The notes under the pieces were generated by a model, which was not told the DNA's origin, ran no database searches, and saw only the letters and a program-made list of their open reading frames with translations. A stretch of DNA of 64,000 nucleotides from the NCBI GenBank assembly GCA_030685015.1, contig JAUXWS010000095.1, positions 37,008 to 101,007 on the forward strand, read 5' to 3'. Source of the DNA: a bacterium (lineage in GTDB: Bacteria; CAIWAD01). The position numbers and the translations under genes are program-made. Positions 1 to 9,580 of the stretch are shown piece by piece (position 1 is the stretch's first letter; every line of letters starts with the position of its first letter).

Positions 1-913
1 GCAGCAGCACGTCGGCGTCGCTGTGCCCGGCCAGGCCCCGCTCGCCGGGCAGGGGCACTCCACCCAGGACGAGGGGAGGCCCGTCGGCGAAGGCGTGGAC
101 ATCAAAACCCTGGCCGACGCGAAGGCCGGGGCCGGAATCCTTGTCCTCACGCAGCCAGCATTCGGCCATGGCCAGATCCTCCCGGCGGGTGATCTTCAGG
201 TTGCGCCGTCCGCCCTCGACCGCCAGCACCGTCCGCCCGGGCGCATGCCGCTCGGCCAGCGAGGCGTCGTCGGTCCCCGTGAAGCCCTCCCGCGCGGCCA
301 GTCGATGCCACTCCAGCAAATCGGGCCAGCGGAAGAGCTGGGGCGTCTGCACGGCCACGACCCGCTCTCGATCCACCGTGCGCGCCACGCGGAGACAGCC
401 GCCGCCGGCCTCCACTTCCTTCAGCGTATCGTCCGAGACGCGCAGGGGCACGGCACCCACCGCTTGATCCTCCCGGCGCAGGGCCTCCCACAGCCGATGA
501 TACAGGGCGGCGGTGGCCAGGGGACGAACACCGTCATGCACGAAGACGGCATCCAGATCGGCGGGCAGCGCCTCCAACGCGAGCCGCACGCTTTCCTGGC
601 GTGTGGCACCGCCGGCCAGGCAGCGGGCTTGGAAGCCCGGGGCCAGGCACCGGTCCGCCCTCAGAACCTCCTCCATCACCTGCCGAGTGGGTTCCCCATG
701 GGCGGGCGGATGGGTCAACAAGAGGGAGACAAGCTCCACCGCGGGATGGGCCTCCGCTCCGAAGTCCAGGGCGGCGGCGAGGGAGTGGGCCAGCACGGGG
801 CGGCCGGCCAGGGGTTGGAACTGCTTGGGTCCATTGCCCCCCATGCGGCGGCCGCTGCCCCCCGCCGTCACCACGATGGCGACGCGGGCGGGTCTGCCCG
901 GGGCGCCGCTCAC
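1..913 (-). CDS. ispDF: IspDF bifunctional MEP-pathway enzyme (3' end cut by window)
   Basis: Bifunctional enzyme of non-mevalonate isoprenoid synthesis. The N-terminal IspD domain transfers CMP to 2-C-methyl-D-erythritol 4-phosphate; the C-terminal IspF domain makes the cyclodiphosphate. IspD is seen as the nucleotide-binding loop [10 protein letters not shown] followed by PKQF, and VHDGVRP replacing the usual HDAARP. After about 230 residues the frame continues without a break into [11 protein letters not shown] and GHSDADVLL, the start of IspF with its metal-binding Asp-x-His and His residues, so this is a true fusion. The rest of IspF lies before base 1. The start is GTG at 911-913, overlapping the queA stop as GTGA, so the two genes are translationally coupled. 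The intermediate enzyme IspE is not encoded in between. Confidence 0.93.
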   Translation of the reverse strand, partial: MSGAPGRPARVAIVVTAGGSGRRMGGNGPKQFQPLAGRPVLAHSLAAALDFGAEAHPAVELVSLLLTHPPAHGEPTRQVMEEVLRADRCLAPGFQARCLAGGATRQESVRLALEALPADLDAVFVHDGVRPLATAALYHRLWEALRREDQAVGAVPLRVSDDTLKEVEAGGGCLRVARTVDRERVVAVQTPQLFRWPDLLEWHRLAAREGFTGTDDASLAERHAPGRTVLAVEGGRRNLKITRREDLAMAECWLREDKDSGPGLRVGQGFDVHAFADGPPLVLGGVPLPGERGLAGHSDADVLL

Positions 914-1944
914 CGGATGAGCATGGCGTCGCCATAGCTGAAGAAGCGGTACTTCTCCTTGATGGCGGCCTTGTAGGAGGCCATGATCTGGTCCCGCGTG
1001 GCGAAGGCCGAGACCAGCATGAGCAGGGTGCTGGAGGGCAGGTGGAAATTGGTGATGAGCCGGTCCACCACTTTGAATTCGTAGGGCGGGTAGATGAACT
1101 TGTCCGTCCAGCCCTTGTCCGGATTTATGCCGCCGTTGAAGCGCGCCACGGTCTCCAGGGTGCGGGCCACGGTGGTGCCCACCGCCCACACCTTGCCGCC
1201 CAGTTTGATGCGGTCGTTGACCGCGCGCGCCGTCTCGCGGGTCACGATGTAGTGCTCGCTGTCCATGCGATGGCGGGTGAGATCCTCCACGTTGACAGGC
1301 CGGAAGGTGCCCAGGCTGACATGGAGGGTGATGGGAACGACGGCCACGCCCTTCCTCTCCAGGCGGCCCAGCAGGCGTTTGGTGAAATGCAGTCCGGCCG
1401 TGGGGGCGGCCACCGCTCCCACCCTCTCCTCGTTGGCGAAAAGGGTCTGGTAGTTCTTCTCGTCCTTCTTGTCCGGCGTGCGCTTGATGTAGGGCGGCAA
1501 GGGCACGGTGCCGTACTTGTCGATGATCTTGTGGAAGTCCCCGTCATAATTGACGCGCACCACCCGGCCACCGGAGGTGGTGTTGTCGATGATGTCGCAG
1601 GTGATCCCCTCCTGGAGGGTGATGGTGTTGCCCATGCGCACCTTGCGCGCCGGCTTGACCATGATCTCCCACATGTTCTCGTTCAATTCGCGTAGCAGGA
1701 AGACTTCAATCTCGGCGTCGGTCTTCTCCTTGTAGCCCGTCATGCGGGCCTTGACCACGCGCGTGTCGTTGACCACCAGCACGTCGTGCTCGCCGAAGAA
1801 CTCCACGATGTCCTTGAAGAGGCGGTGCTCCACTTGTCCGCTGGCGCGGTCCAGCACCAGCAGGCGGGACTTGTCGCGCTCCTTGAGCGGCTCCTGGGCG
1901 ATCAGCTTCTCAGGCAGGGGGTACTTGAAGTCGGAGAGACGCAT
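910..1944 (-). CDS. queA: QueA, tRNA preQ1(34) S-adenosylmethionine ribosyltransferase-isomerase
   Basis: Transfers and isomerises the ribosyl group of S-adenosylmethionine onto preQ1 in tRNA, giving epoxyqueuosine at the wobble position. The protein starts [19 protein letters not shown] and carries the family segments [22 protein letters not shown] and [17 protein letters not shown], ending [10 protein letters not shown]. At 344 residues it matches the usual 340-356. The ATG at 1942-1944 was chosen over an in-frame upstream start because it begins at the family N-terminus and is preceded by AAGGAAG. It is downstream of ruvCAB, a common arrangement, but a 239-base gap separates it from ruvB, so it may have its own promoter. 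It overlaps ispDF by four bases. Confidence 0.95.
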   Translation of the reverse strand: MRLSDFKYPLPEKLIAQEPLKERDKSRLLVLDRASGQVEHRLFKDIVEFFGEHDVLVVNDTRVVKARMTGYKEKTDAEIEVFLLRELNENMWEIMVKPARKVRMGNTITLQEGITCDIIDNTTSGGRVVRVNYDGDFHKIIDKYGTVPLPPYIKRTPDKKDEKNYQTLFANEERVGAVAAPTAGLHFTKRLLGRLERKGVAVVPITLHVSLGTFRPVNVEDLTRHRMDSEHYIVTRETARAVNDRIKLGGKVWAVGTTVARTLETVARFNGGINPDKGWTDKFIYPPYEFKVVDRLITNFHLPSSTLLMLVSAFATRDQIMASYKAAIKEKYRFFSYGDAMLIR

Positions 1945-2091
1945 GGCTGCTTCCTTGCTTGGCTCCTCCCGCCCCGACACGGGCGGGCAAAGCGCGCCGG
2001 ACGGCCTCCGGCAGGCGAACAACGGCGGATCAAGGTAAGGATTGCGAAGCGGCGTGAAGTGAATGGTCGATTTGTGGATCCTACAAGCCGT

Positions 2092-2120
2092 CACATACAG
2101 TGCTAAAGCATTTATCCCAA
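2092..2120 (-). promoter_or_regulatory. candidate sigma70-type promoter for queA-ispDF
   Basis: On the minus strand TTGGGA (2115-2120) is followed after 17 bases by TATGTG (2092-2097). It sits in the only sizeable gap of the yebC-ispDF run, in a locally AT-richer patch, about 150 bases upstream of the queA ATG. The -10 is a weak match, so this is a candidate only. Confidence 0.3.
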
Positions 2121-2183
2121 AGACTCCCCCAACAGCGAGCCGCCGACCGCCCGCGGCCGCCCATTCCGTCCGGGCCGGCCGTC

Positions 2184-3221
2184 TCAGAAGGGCAGGAGCG
2201 CCTCGCCGGACGAGGGGCGGGGGCCGAGACCCAGGTGGGTCCAGGCCTTGGGCGTGGCCACGCGACCGCGCGGCGTGCGCTGCAGGAATCCCTCCTTGAC
2301 CAGGAAGGGCTCCAGCACTTCCTCCAAGGTGTCCTCCTCCTCGCCCAGGGCGACGGCCAGGGTGCCCAGGCCCGTCGGCCCGCCCTGGAAGTGCTCCATG
2401 AGGATGCCCAAGAAGCGCCGGTCCAGGCGGTCGAGACCGGCCTCGTCCACCTCGAGCCGCTCGAGGCCGTAGCGGGCGATGTCCAGCGTGACCCGTCCCT
2501 CCCCCTTCACTTGCGCGAAGTCCCGCAGGCGGCGCAGCAGGCGGTTGGCGATGCGGGGGGTTCCCCGGCAGCGGCCGGACAGCTCCAGGGCCGCTTCGGG
2601 CGCCAGGTCGATCTCGAGCAGGCGGGCGCTGCGGGCCAGGATGGTGGCCAGCTCCTCCTGCGAATAGTGCTCCAGGTGGACGACGATGCCGAAGCGGGCC
2701 ATCAAGGGGCTGGAGAGCAGGCCGGCGCGGGTGGTGGCGCCCACCAAGGTGAAACGGGGCAGGCCCAGCTGCACGCTGCGGGCGGCGGCGCCTCGATCGA
2801 GCAGGATGTCCAGGCGGAAGTCCTCCATCGCCGGGTAGAGGTACTCCTCCACCACCTTGCCCAGGCGGTGGACCTCGTCGACGAAGAGGATGTCGCGGTC
2901 GTTCAGGTTGGTGAGGAGGCCGGCCAGGTCGGCCGGCTTCTCAAGGACGGGACCGCTCGTCACACGGATCTGGCTGCCCAGTTCGCGGGCCAGGATGTGG
3001 GCGAGGGTGGTTTTGCCCAGGCCGGGCGGACCATGGAAGAGGCAATGGTCGAGGGCCTCGCCGCGCTGGCGGGCCGCCTCGATGAAGACGCGCAGGTTTT
3101 CCCGGTGCCGCTCCTGGCCCACGAAATCGTCCAGGCGCTCCGGGCGCAGGGCGCCCTCCTGGTGGTCCTCCGGGGCGAGGGCGGTGGAGATGATGCGGGA
3201 GTCATCCTCGAAGTCGGCCAT
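2184..3221 (-). CDS. ruvB: RuvB, Holliday junction branch-migration ATPase
   Basis: Hexameric AAA+ motor that, with RuvA, drives branch migration of Holliday junctions during recombinational repair. The 345-residue protein starts with the typical acidic N-terminus and [13 protein letters not shown], then Walker A GPPGLGKT (residues 64-71), Walker [11 protein letters not shown] (from residue 111), the [18 protein letters not shown] sensor segment and a winged-helix C-terminus. Length and all motifs are normal for the family. It follows ruvA by nine bases, so ruvC, ruvA and ruvB form one transcription unit with yebC. Confidence 0.97.
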   Translation of the reverse strand: MADFEDDSRIISTALAPEDHQEGALRPERLDDFVGQERHRENLRVFIEAARQRGEALDHCLFHGPPGLGKTTLAHILARELGSQIRVTSGPVLEKPADLAGLLTNLNDRDILFVDEVHRLGKVVEEYLYPAMEDFRLDILLDRGAAARSVQLGLPRFTLVGATTRAGLLSSPLMARFGIVVHLEHYSQEELATILARSARLLEIDLAPEAALELSGRCRGTPRIANRLLRRLRDFAQVKGEGRVTLDIARYGLERLEVDEAGLDRLDRRFLGILMEHFQGGPTGLGTLAVALGEEEDTLEEVLEPFLVKEGFLQRTPRGRVATPKAWTHLGLGPRPSSGEALLPF

Positions 3222-3230
3222 GCCATGCCT

Positions 3231-3851
3231 CTATTTTTGCAGCACCAGCCGCAGCCAGGCCTCCACCGCCGGCTCGCCCTCGCCGCCACCTGACTGCCAG
3301 CGCGCCAGGGCCTTGCCCAGCTCCAGTTCAGCCGGGGCCGGCTTGAACCCAAGGGCGAGGAGGGCCTCCAGGGCCTGCCGCCGCGGCTCATCGGCCCCGG
3401 CCGGGGAAGCGGGCAGGGCGACTATGCCCCCGGCCCCGGCGGGACCGTGGCGCTTCTCGAAGCGATCCTTCAATTCCAGCAGAAGGCGCTCGGCGATCTT
3501 GCGTCCGATCCCCGGCACGCGGGTGAGCCGCTCCACCTGGCCGCTGCGCACGACTTCCAGCAGATCCTGCTCCTCCAGGCCGGACAGGACGGCGAGGGCG
3601 ACCTTGGGACCCACCCCGGCCACGGAGATCAGGTCGCGGAAGAGTTCGCGCTCACCCTTGCTGTGGAAGGCGACCAGGGCAAGCAGATCCTCGCGCACCA
3701 ACAAATGGACCCAGAGGCGCGCTTCGGCGCCCCGCTCCAGGCGGCGGCTGGTGTTGAGGCTGCAGGCCAGGTCCCAGCCCACGCCGCCCGCCTCCAGCAC
3801 CACCTGGGTGGGGGTCAGCTGCTCGACCCGGCCGCGCAGGTACTCGTACAT
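3231..3851 (-). CDS. ruvA: RuvA, Holliday junction DNA-binding subunit
   Basis: Tetrameric junction-binding partner of RuvB. The 206-residue protein begins MYEYLRGRVEQLTPTQVVLE, the usual OB-fold start. It has helix-hairpin-helix segments (ISVAGVGPKVALAVLSGL and RVPGIGRKIAERLLLELK) near residues 75-130, then a Pro/Ala/Gly-rich linker and a C-terminal UBA-like domain (EALLALGFKPAPAELEL) that contacts RuvB. The ATG lies one base after the ruvC stop. Confidence 0.95.
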   Translation of the reverse strand: MYEYLRGRVEQLTPTQVVLEAGGVGWDLACSLNTSRRLERGAEARLWVHLLVREDLLALVAFHSKGERELFRDLISVAGVGPKVALAVLSGLEEQDLLEVVRSGQVERLTRVPGIGRKIAERLLLELKDRFEKRHGPAGAGGIVALPASPAGADEPRRQALEALLALGFKPAPAELELGKALARWQSGGGEGEPAVEAWLRLVLQK

Positions 3852-3852
3852 G

Positions 3853-4338
3853 TCAGCGTCCCGCCGGCAGCGGACGGCCGGCGCGGTTGAGGTGGCAGAT
3901 GGCGGCGGCCAGGGCGTCGCTGGCGTCCAGGGGGCGGGGGGGCTGGCCCAGTCCGAGCACCTGGGTGATCATGAAGTTGACCTGGGTCTTGTCGGCGCCG
4001 CCGTGGCCGGTGACGGCCCGCTTGATCTGCATGGGCGTGTACTCGGCGACGGGCAGCCCCCGCTGGCCGGCGGCCAGGATGGCCGCGGCGCGGGCATGGG
4101 CGAGCTTGACCAGGGAGAGCACATTGGGACCTTTGAAGACCTGCTCGATGGACAGGGCGTCGGGGGAATGGAGGGCCACCAGTTCGGACACGCGCCGAAA
4201 CAACTGGACCAGGCGGTCCGGGAAGTCCCCCGCCGTGGTGATGACCCCGTAATCAATGCTGCGCAGGCGGCCGCCGATGCCGTCCACCAGGCCGTAGCCC
4301 GTGCGGGCCAGGCCCGGGTCGATGCCCAGCACGCGCAT
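3853..4338 (-). CDS. ruvC: RuvC, Holliday junction resolvase
   Basis: RNase H-fold endonuclease that cuts Holliday junctions symmetrically. The protein starts MRVLGIDPGLARTGYGLVD, placing the first catalytic Asp at residue 6. It also contains LSIEQVFKGPN with the catalytic Glu, GHGGADKTQV and the C-terminal DASDALAAAICH with the acidic pair. The 161-residue length is slightly short of the 173 of E. coli. The reading frame is open far upstream, but the start at 4336-4338 is fixed by the family N-terminus and lies eight bases after yebC. Confidence 0.95.
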   Translation of the reverse strand: MRVLGIDPGLARTGYGLVDGIGGRLRSIDYGVITTAGDFPDRLVQLFRRVSELVALHSPDALSIEQVFKGPNVLSLVKLAHARAAAILAAGQRGLPVAEYTPMQIKRAVTGHGGADKTQVNFMITQVLGLGQPPRPLDASDALAAAICHLNRAGRPLPAGR

Positions 4339-4346
4339 GCCGGCGC

Positions 4347-5093
<747 letters not shown>

Positions 5094-5203
5094 GCTTCCT
5101 CCTTCACGCGCCCTCGCTTTCCCGGCAGGCCTGAGAGTAGCGAAATCGGCCTCCGTGAACAAGCTGGCTGTGATACAGGGATGGTCCGCCCGGCGTCGGC
5201 CCT

Positions 5204-5512
5204 TCAGCTGGGCAGCCCCTGCTGGCGGGAGTGCAGCCAGCCCAGGGCCTGGCTGACAACGGACAGCAGGTCGAAGAACTCGACCTGGGTCAGGCGGAGG
5301 ACGAAGGTGTCCCCGTGGATGTAGACACGGCCGTCCCGGGCGTGGCGCTCGAAGTCGCGGGCGACAGTCAGCATCAGCTCGGAGAGCCGTCCGAGGGAGC
5401 GCTGGGTCAGGGGCAGCATGACCTGGCCAAGTCCCAGCACCAGGCGGCGATCGTCGAAAAAGATGATCTGGTTCGCGCCCGAGGCATGGGATATGACCTG
5501 TCGAGTTTCCAC
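5204..5512 (-). CDS. conserved-looking 102-aa protein, function unknown
   Basis: Not recognised. The 102-residue reading frame starts METRQVISHASGANQIIFFD, has no signal peptide or membrane segment, and uses the same GC-rich third positions as neighbouring genes, which supports it being real. The middle (RRLVLGLGQVMLPLTQRSL) and end (DTFVLRLTQVEFFDLLSVVS) look like a small mixed alpha/beta cytosolic protein with a repeated hydrophobic-Thr-Gln pattern. It lies between sppA and yebC, 110 and 105 bases from each, on the same strand. Confidence 0.6.
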   Translation of the reverse strand: METRQVISHASGANQIIFFDDRRLVLGLGQVMLPLTQRSLGRLSELMLTVARDFERHARDGRVYIHGDTFVLRLTQVEFFDLLSVVSQALGWLHSRQQGLPS

Positions 5513-5617
5513 GGCCGCCCCGCATTTGCTCCCCCGGCCCCGCTAGTCCTCCCTGGCCGGCGGCGGCGTCGGGTCTCATATCGACAGGCGCGAAAAAGTC
5601 TTGATCCCCTTCGCCCC

Positions 5618-7384
5618 CTATTCCAGGCGCAGGGGCAGCTCGGCGCGCAGGCTCCAGCGCGGATCGGCCAGGCGGGCCGGTTCCCGCTCCAGGACGCTGA
5701 CCAGGTCGCCGCCGCCCAGCGCCTGCACGGCAGGGCCGAGGGCCGCTCCCGGCAGGAGGTCGCGCGGCCGCAGGCTCCCCTCCATCAGCAAGGTCAGCAA
5801 GGATTTCTGCCGGGGATAGTGGCGCACGGGCAGGTCCCGGCCTCCCAGCTCGGCCTGGAGGGAACCCAGGCAATCCTGGAGGTTGCCCAAGTGGTCGGCC
5901 AGGCCCAGCTCCACGGCGCGACGGCCCGCCCAAACTCGTCCACCGGCCAGTGGCGCCAACTGCTCCTCGCTGAAGGGACGGTGCGCCAGCACGCGGGAGC
6001 GGAACTCGCCGTAAATGAGCGCCATGCGGCTCTCCATGGCGGCCAGGGTGGCAGCCTCCACCGGGTGTCCCAGGTTGCCCAGGCGGGCGGCGGGCAGCGG
6101 TGCGACGACCTGGGGATTGAGGCCCAGGCGCTTGGCGCCGGCGGACAAGTCCGGCAGCAGGCCCACCACGCCGATGGATCCCACCACGCTGAAGGGGCTG
6201 ATCCACAGCTGACGCCCCGGCACGGCCAGATAATAGCCGCCAGAGGCGGCCACCGGTCCGGCGGACACCCAGAGGGGCTTGCGCTCCCCCAGCTTCACCA
6301 GCTCCTGGTAGATCTCCTCGGCGGCCAGGGCGCTGCCGCCGGGCGATTCCACGCGCAGGACGACGGCCTGCACGGCGTCCGCCTCGGCCAGGGCGCGGAT
6401 CGCCTCGATCATGGCGCGGGACTGGATCTGGACCTGGGCGCTCTCGGAGATCCCGGGCACGATGCTCCCCTCCGCCCAAAGGACGGCGATGTGGTTGTCC
6501 ACGTCAGGGGTGAGGTCGCGGCCGGGGGTGGGCATCATCCGGCGCGAGGAGATCCAGCTGCTCAGGGAAAGCCGGCGCGCGCCAGGGAATCGTTCCTCCA
6601 GCCGATCCTCCCAGGCCGGGCGGCTGAGCAGCGTGTCGGCCAGACCCAACTCGACCGCTTCCTGGGGCGTCAGCCAGAGGCGCTCCGGCCGGACCAGCTC
6701 CGCGTGCAGCAGGGCGGCGTCCACTCCGCGCCGGCTGCCCACCCAGCGCAGCTCCTCGGCCAGCAGATCGTCCACCAGCCCGCCCAGGTTCTGCCGCACG
6801 GGGGCGCTCATCTCCTGCCGGGCGTACTGTTCGCCGAAGCCCTTGGCCTCGCCCTGATGGAGGACGTGGACCTTGATGCCCAGTTTGGCCAAGCCATCGG
6901 CCATGTAGGTCAGGCTGACGCGGGGTCCGGGCAGGACGAGTCCGCCCGAGACGGAGGGGCTGAGCGCCACCTCGTCCGCCAGACAGGCCGCCAGATAGGA
7001 GGTGCCGATGCCCAGCTCGCTGTGGGCGAGCACGGGCTTGCCCTGGCGGCGGAACTCCGCCACGGCGGCATCCAGTTCGGACAGGTATTCGCGGGGCAAT
7101 TCGAGGTGGCGGTCGATGAGGAGGGCCTGGATCTCGGGCCGCGACGCCGCCTGGCGGATCGCCTCGGTCACCCGGCTGAGGGTGACCGGCGTGCCCAGGT
7201 TGGCGTCCATGGGGCTGATCTGATGCCCTGGCAGGGAACCGCTCCAGTCCAGGACGAGGAGGGCCTGGGACGGCACCTCCAGCTCGCCGCGGCCGGCCAG
7301 GCGCACCAGCCCCCAGATGCCGCCCACCAGCAGGCCCAAGGCCAGCAGCAGGCCGATGAAGATGCCCAGGATCACGCGCTTCAT
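5618..7384 (-). CDS. sppA: SppA, signal peptide peptidase (67K type)
   Basis: Membrane-anchored serine/lysine peptidase that degrades cleaved signal peptides. One N-terminal membrane helix (residues 4-28) is followed by two tandem S49 domains. The catalytic pair is split as in E. coli: general-base Lys is K181 in the first half (GEAKGFGEQYARQEM) and nucleophile Ser is S381 in the second half (GPVAASGGYYLAVP). The 588-residue length fits the long 67K class rather than the short Bacillus-type. Its ATG overlaps the stop of the upstream ABC-F gene by four bases (ATGA). Confidence 0.93.
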   Translation of the reverse strand: MKRVILGIFIGLLLALGLLVGGIWGLVRLAGRGELEVPSQALLVLDWSGSLPGHQISPMDANLGTPVTLSRVTEAIRQAASRPEIQALLIDRHLELPREYLSELDAAVAEFRRQGKPVLAHSELGIGTSYLAACLADEVALSPSVSGGLVLPGPRVSLTYMADGLAKLGIKVHVLHQGEAKGFGEQYARQEMSAPVRQNLGGLVDDLLAEELRWVGSRRGVDAALLHAELVRPERLWLTPQEAVELGLADTLLSRPAWEDRLEERFPGARRLSLSSWISSRRMMPTPGRDLTPDVDNHIAVLWAEGSIVPGISESAQVQIQSRAMIEAIRALAEADAVQAVVLRVESPGGSALAAEEIYQELVKLGERKPLWVSAGPVAASGGYYLAVPGRQLWISPFSVVGSIGVVGLLPDLSAGAKRLGLNPQVVAPLPAARLGNLGHPVEAATLAAMESRMALIYGEFRSRVLAHRPFSEEQLAPLAGGRVWAGRRAVELGLADHLGNLQDCLGSLQAELGGRDLPVRHYPRQKSLLTLLMEGSLRPRDLLPGAALGPAVQALGGGDLVSVLEREPARLADPRWSLRAELPLRLE

Positions 7385-9411
7385 GCCATCCCCCTTGATT
7401 GATCCACTCCCGGCCGCGCCACCTGCTCCGCCTCCAGCACGGCGCGGACCTCCTCCAGTTCGGCCAGCGCCTTCTCCCAGCGCGGATAAAGCCCCTTGAC
7501 GATCTCACGGACCCGGGCGTACTCGGTGGAGGCCTGTTTCATTTTCTCTGAATCGTTCCAGATCTCCTCGCGGGCCAGGGCCTGCTCCAGCTCCAACAGG
7601 CGGGCCTCGCGGCGGGCAATCTCCGCCTCCAACTCCTCCGCCCGGCCGGCCGCCTCGCGCAGCAGGCGGCCCCGGCGGATCTTCTCCTCGGTGGCCGCCT
7701 TGCGCTCCTCGCGGCCGCGCGGACGGGCGGCCGGGCTTCCCTCGGAGGCCGCCTGCGTCGCGCGCGCGCCCGCCCGGCGCGCCGTCTCCCCCGCCTCCTG
7801 CCGCTCCAGCTCGTCGCGCCAAGCGACAAACTCGCTGTAGCTGCCGGGCCGGTCCAGCAGGCGGCCCTGGCGCAGCTCCAGCACCCGCGTGACGACCCTG
7901 TCCAGGAAGTAGCGGTCGTGGCTGACCACCAGGACCGTCCCGGCGAAGGAGGAGAGGGCCTGCTGCAGCATGTCCTTGGCCTTGAGGTCCAGGTGGTTGG
8001 TCGGTTCGTCGAGCACGAGGAAATTGCACTTGTCAAGCAGGATGCCCGCCACCGCCAGGCGGCTCTTCTCGCCGCCGGACAGGACCTCGACCCGCTTGAA
8101 GACGGAGTCGCCGCCGAAGAGGAAGGCCCCCAGCAGGCTGCGCAGCTCCGTCTGGCCCAGACCCTGGTTGTGGCTGGCCAGCTCCTCCAGGACCGTGCGG
8201 CGGGAGTCCATCTGGTCCTCCACCTCCTGGGTGTAGACGTCCAGCTGGACCTTGTGTCCCAAGCGGACCTGGCCGGCGGAGGGTTGCTGCAGCCCGGAGA
8301 TGATGCGGGCCAGGGTGGACTTGCCCGCCCCGTTCGGCCCCGTCAGAGCCACGCGTTCGCCCCGCTTGAGGAGCAGGTCCAGGTCGCGGAAGACAGGTCC
8401 CTGGCCGTAGTCCATGGCCAGGCCCCTCAACTCCAGCACCACGTCGCCTGATCGCTCGCAGGCCGGGAAGCGGAAGTGGACGCCCCGCTCCTCCCGCTCC
8501 ACCTCGGGCAATGCCAGCTTCTCCAGCTGCTTGACGCGGCTCTGCACCTGGCGGGCCTTGGTGGACTTGTAGCGGAATCGCTCGATGAAGTGCTGCATCT
8601 CCTCGATCCGCCCCTTCATCCGCTCCGCCTCGGCGGCGCGCCGGGCCTGCTGCTCCTCCTTCAGTTCGCGGTAGCGGCTGTAGTTGCCCTGGTAGAGGGT
8701 GAGCCGGCCGCGGGCGATCTCGGCCACCTGCGTCACCGTGCGGTCAAGGAAGAAGCGGTCGTGGCTGATGGTGATGACCGTGCCGTCGTAGGAGCGCAGG
8801 AAGCGCTCCAGCCATTCGAGGGCGTCCGTGTCCAGGTGGTTGGTGGGTTCGTCCAGCAGCAGCAGGTCGGGGGCGGCGAGGAGGAGGCGGGCCATGGCGG
8901 CGCGCATCTGCCATCCGCCGCTGAACTGGCTGAGGGGCCGCTCGGCGTCCAGGGGAGTGAAGCCCAGGCCCTGCAGGATGCGGCGCGCCTCGGAATCCAG
9001 GCGCCAGCCGTCCGCGTGCTCGAAGCGCTCCTGCAGATGGCCCAGGTGGGCGAGCAGGGCGGGCTGATCCTCGTCATCATCCCCCAGGCCGGCCAGGGCC
9101 AGGCGGGTCTCGGCGATCTCCCGCTCAACTTGGCGGACGTCGCCGGCCGCCTCCAGCACCAGTTCCAGCAGCGGCAGGTCCGAGGAGAAACTGAAGGTCT
9201 GCGAGAGGTAGCCGACACGCATGCGGGGCGCCAGGTGCAGCTGCCCCTCGTCCGCTTCCCGCTCGCCGGCCAGGATGCGCATGAGGGTGGTCTTGCCCAC
9301 CCCGTTGTCCCCCACCAGGCCGATGCGCTGGCCGGGCAGGATGCGCCAGCTGAGGTCCTCGAAGAGCACCTTGTCGGGGAAACGGACGGCGAGGCGGGTC
9401 AACTGGATCAT
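7381..9411 (-). CDS. ABC-F family ATPase (Uup/EttA-like)
   Basis: Soluble protein with two ABC ATPase domains and no membrane segments, of the ABC-F class that acts on ribosomes. Domain 1 has Walker A GDNGVGKTT (about residue 34), signature LSQFSGGW and LLLLDEPTNHLD. The interdomain linker is charged and rich in Arg/Lys/Glu. Domain 2 has GPNGAGKST, LSGGEKSRL and FLVLDEPTNHLD. The C-terminal ~110 residues form a coiled coil rich in Glu, Arg and Ala, as in Uup, which also binds branched DNA. The 676-residue length fits. Which subfamily it belongs to cannot be fixed by eye. Confidence 0.9.
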   Translation of the reverse strand: MIQLTRLAVRFPDKVLFEDLSWRILPGQRIGLVGDNGVGKTTLMRILAGEREADEGQLHLAPRMRVGYLSQTFSFSSDLPLLELVLEAAGDVRQVEREIAETRLALAGLGDDDEDQPALLAHLGHLQERFEHADGWRLDSEARRILQGLGFTPLDAERPLSQFSGGWQMRAAMARLLLAAPDLLLLDEPTNHLDTDALEWLERFLRSYDGTVITISHDRFFLDRTVTQVAEIARGRLTLYQGNYSRYRELKEEQQARRAAEAERMKGRIEEMQHFIERFRYKSTKARQVQSRVKQLEKLALPEVEREERGVHFRFPACERSGDVVLELRGLAMDYGQGPVFRDLDLLLKRGERVALTGPNGAGKSTLARIISGLQQPSAGQVRLGHKVQLDVYTQEVEDQMDSRRTVLEELASHNQGLGQTELRSLLGAFLFGGDSVFKRVEVLSGGEKSRLAVAGILLDKCNFLVLDEPTNHLDLKAKDMLQQALSSFAGTVLVVSHDRYFLDRVVTRVLELRQGRLLDRPGSYSEFVAWRDELERQEAGETARRAGARATQAASEGSPAARPRGREERKAATEEKIRRGRLLREAAGRAEELEAEIARREARLLELEQALAREEIWNDSEKMKQASTEYARVREIVKGLYPRWEKALAELEEVRAVLEAEQVARPGVDQSRGMA

Positions 9412-9580
9412 CGCCCCGCCACTCCCTGCCGCCCCTGGTCAAAGCGGCGGGAGTCAGGCCCGCCGCAGCCGGACGCCATCCCGGCCGGCAAGGGCCCCGG
9501 CCGGAATTCCGCCCCGCGACAAGGTGCCATCCAGGTCATGCTCCGTACTCCGTCCCTGTTTCTGATCGACATGGTCTGGT

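Noticed and set aside
9412-9580. Terminator in the gap after the M1 peptidase gene
   Set aside because: GGCCGG/CCGGCC inverted repeats are present near 9480-9505, but the region is uniformly GC-rich, there is no T-tract, and several alternative pairings are equally good.
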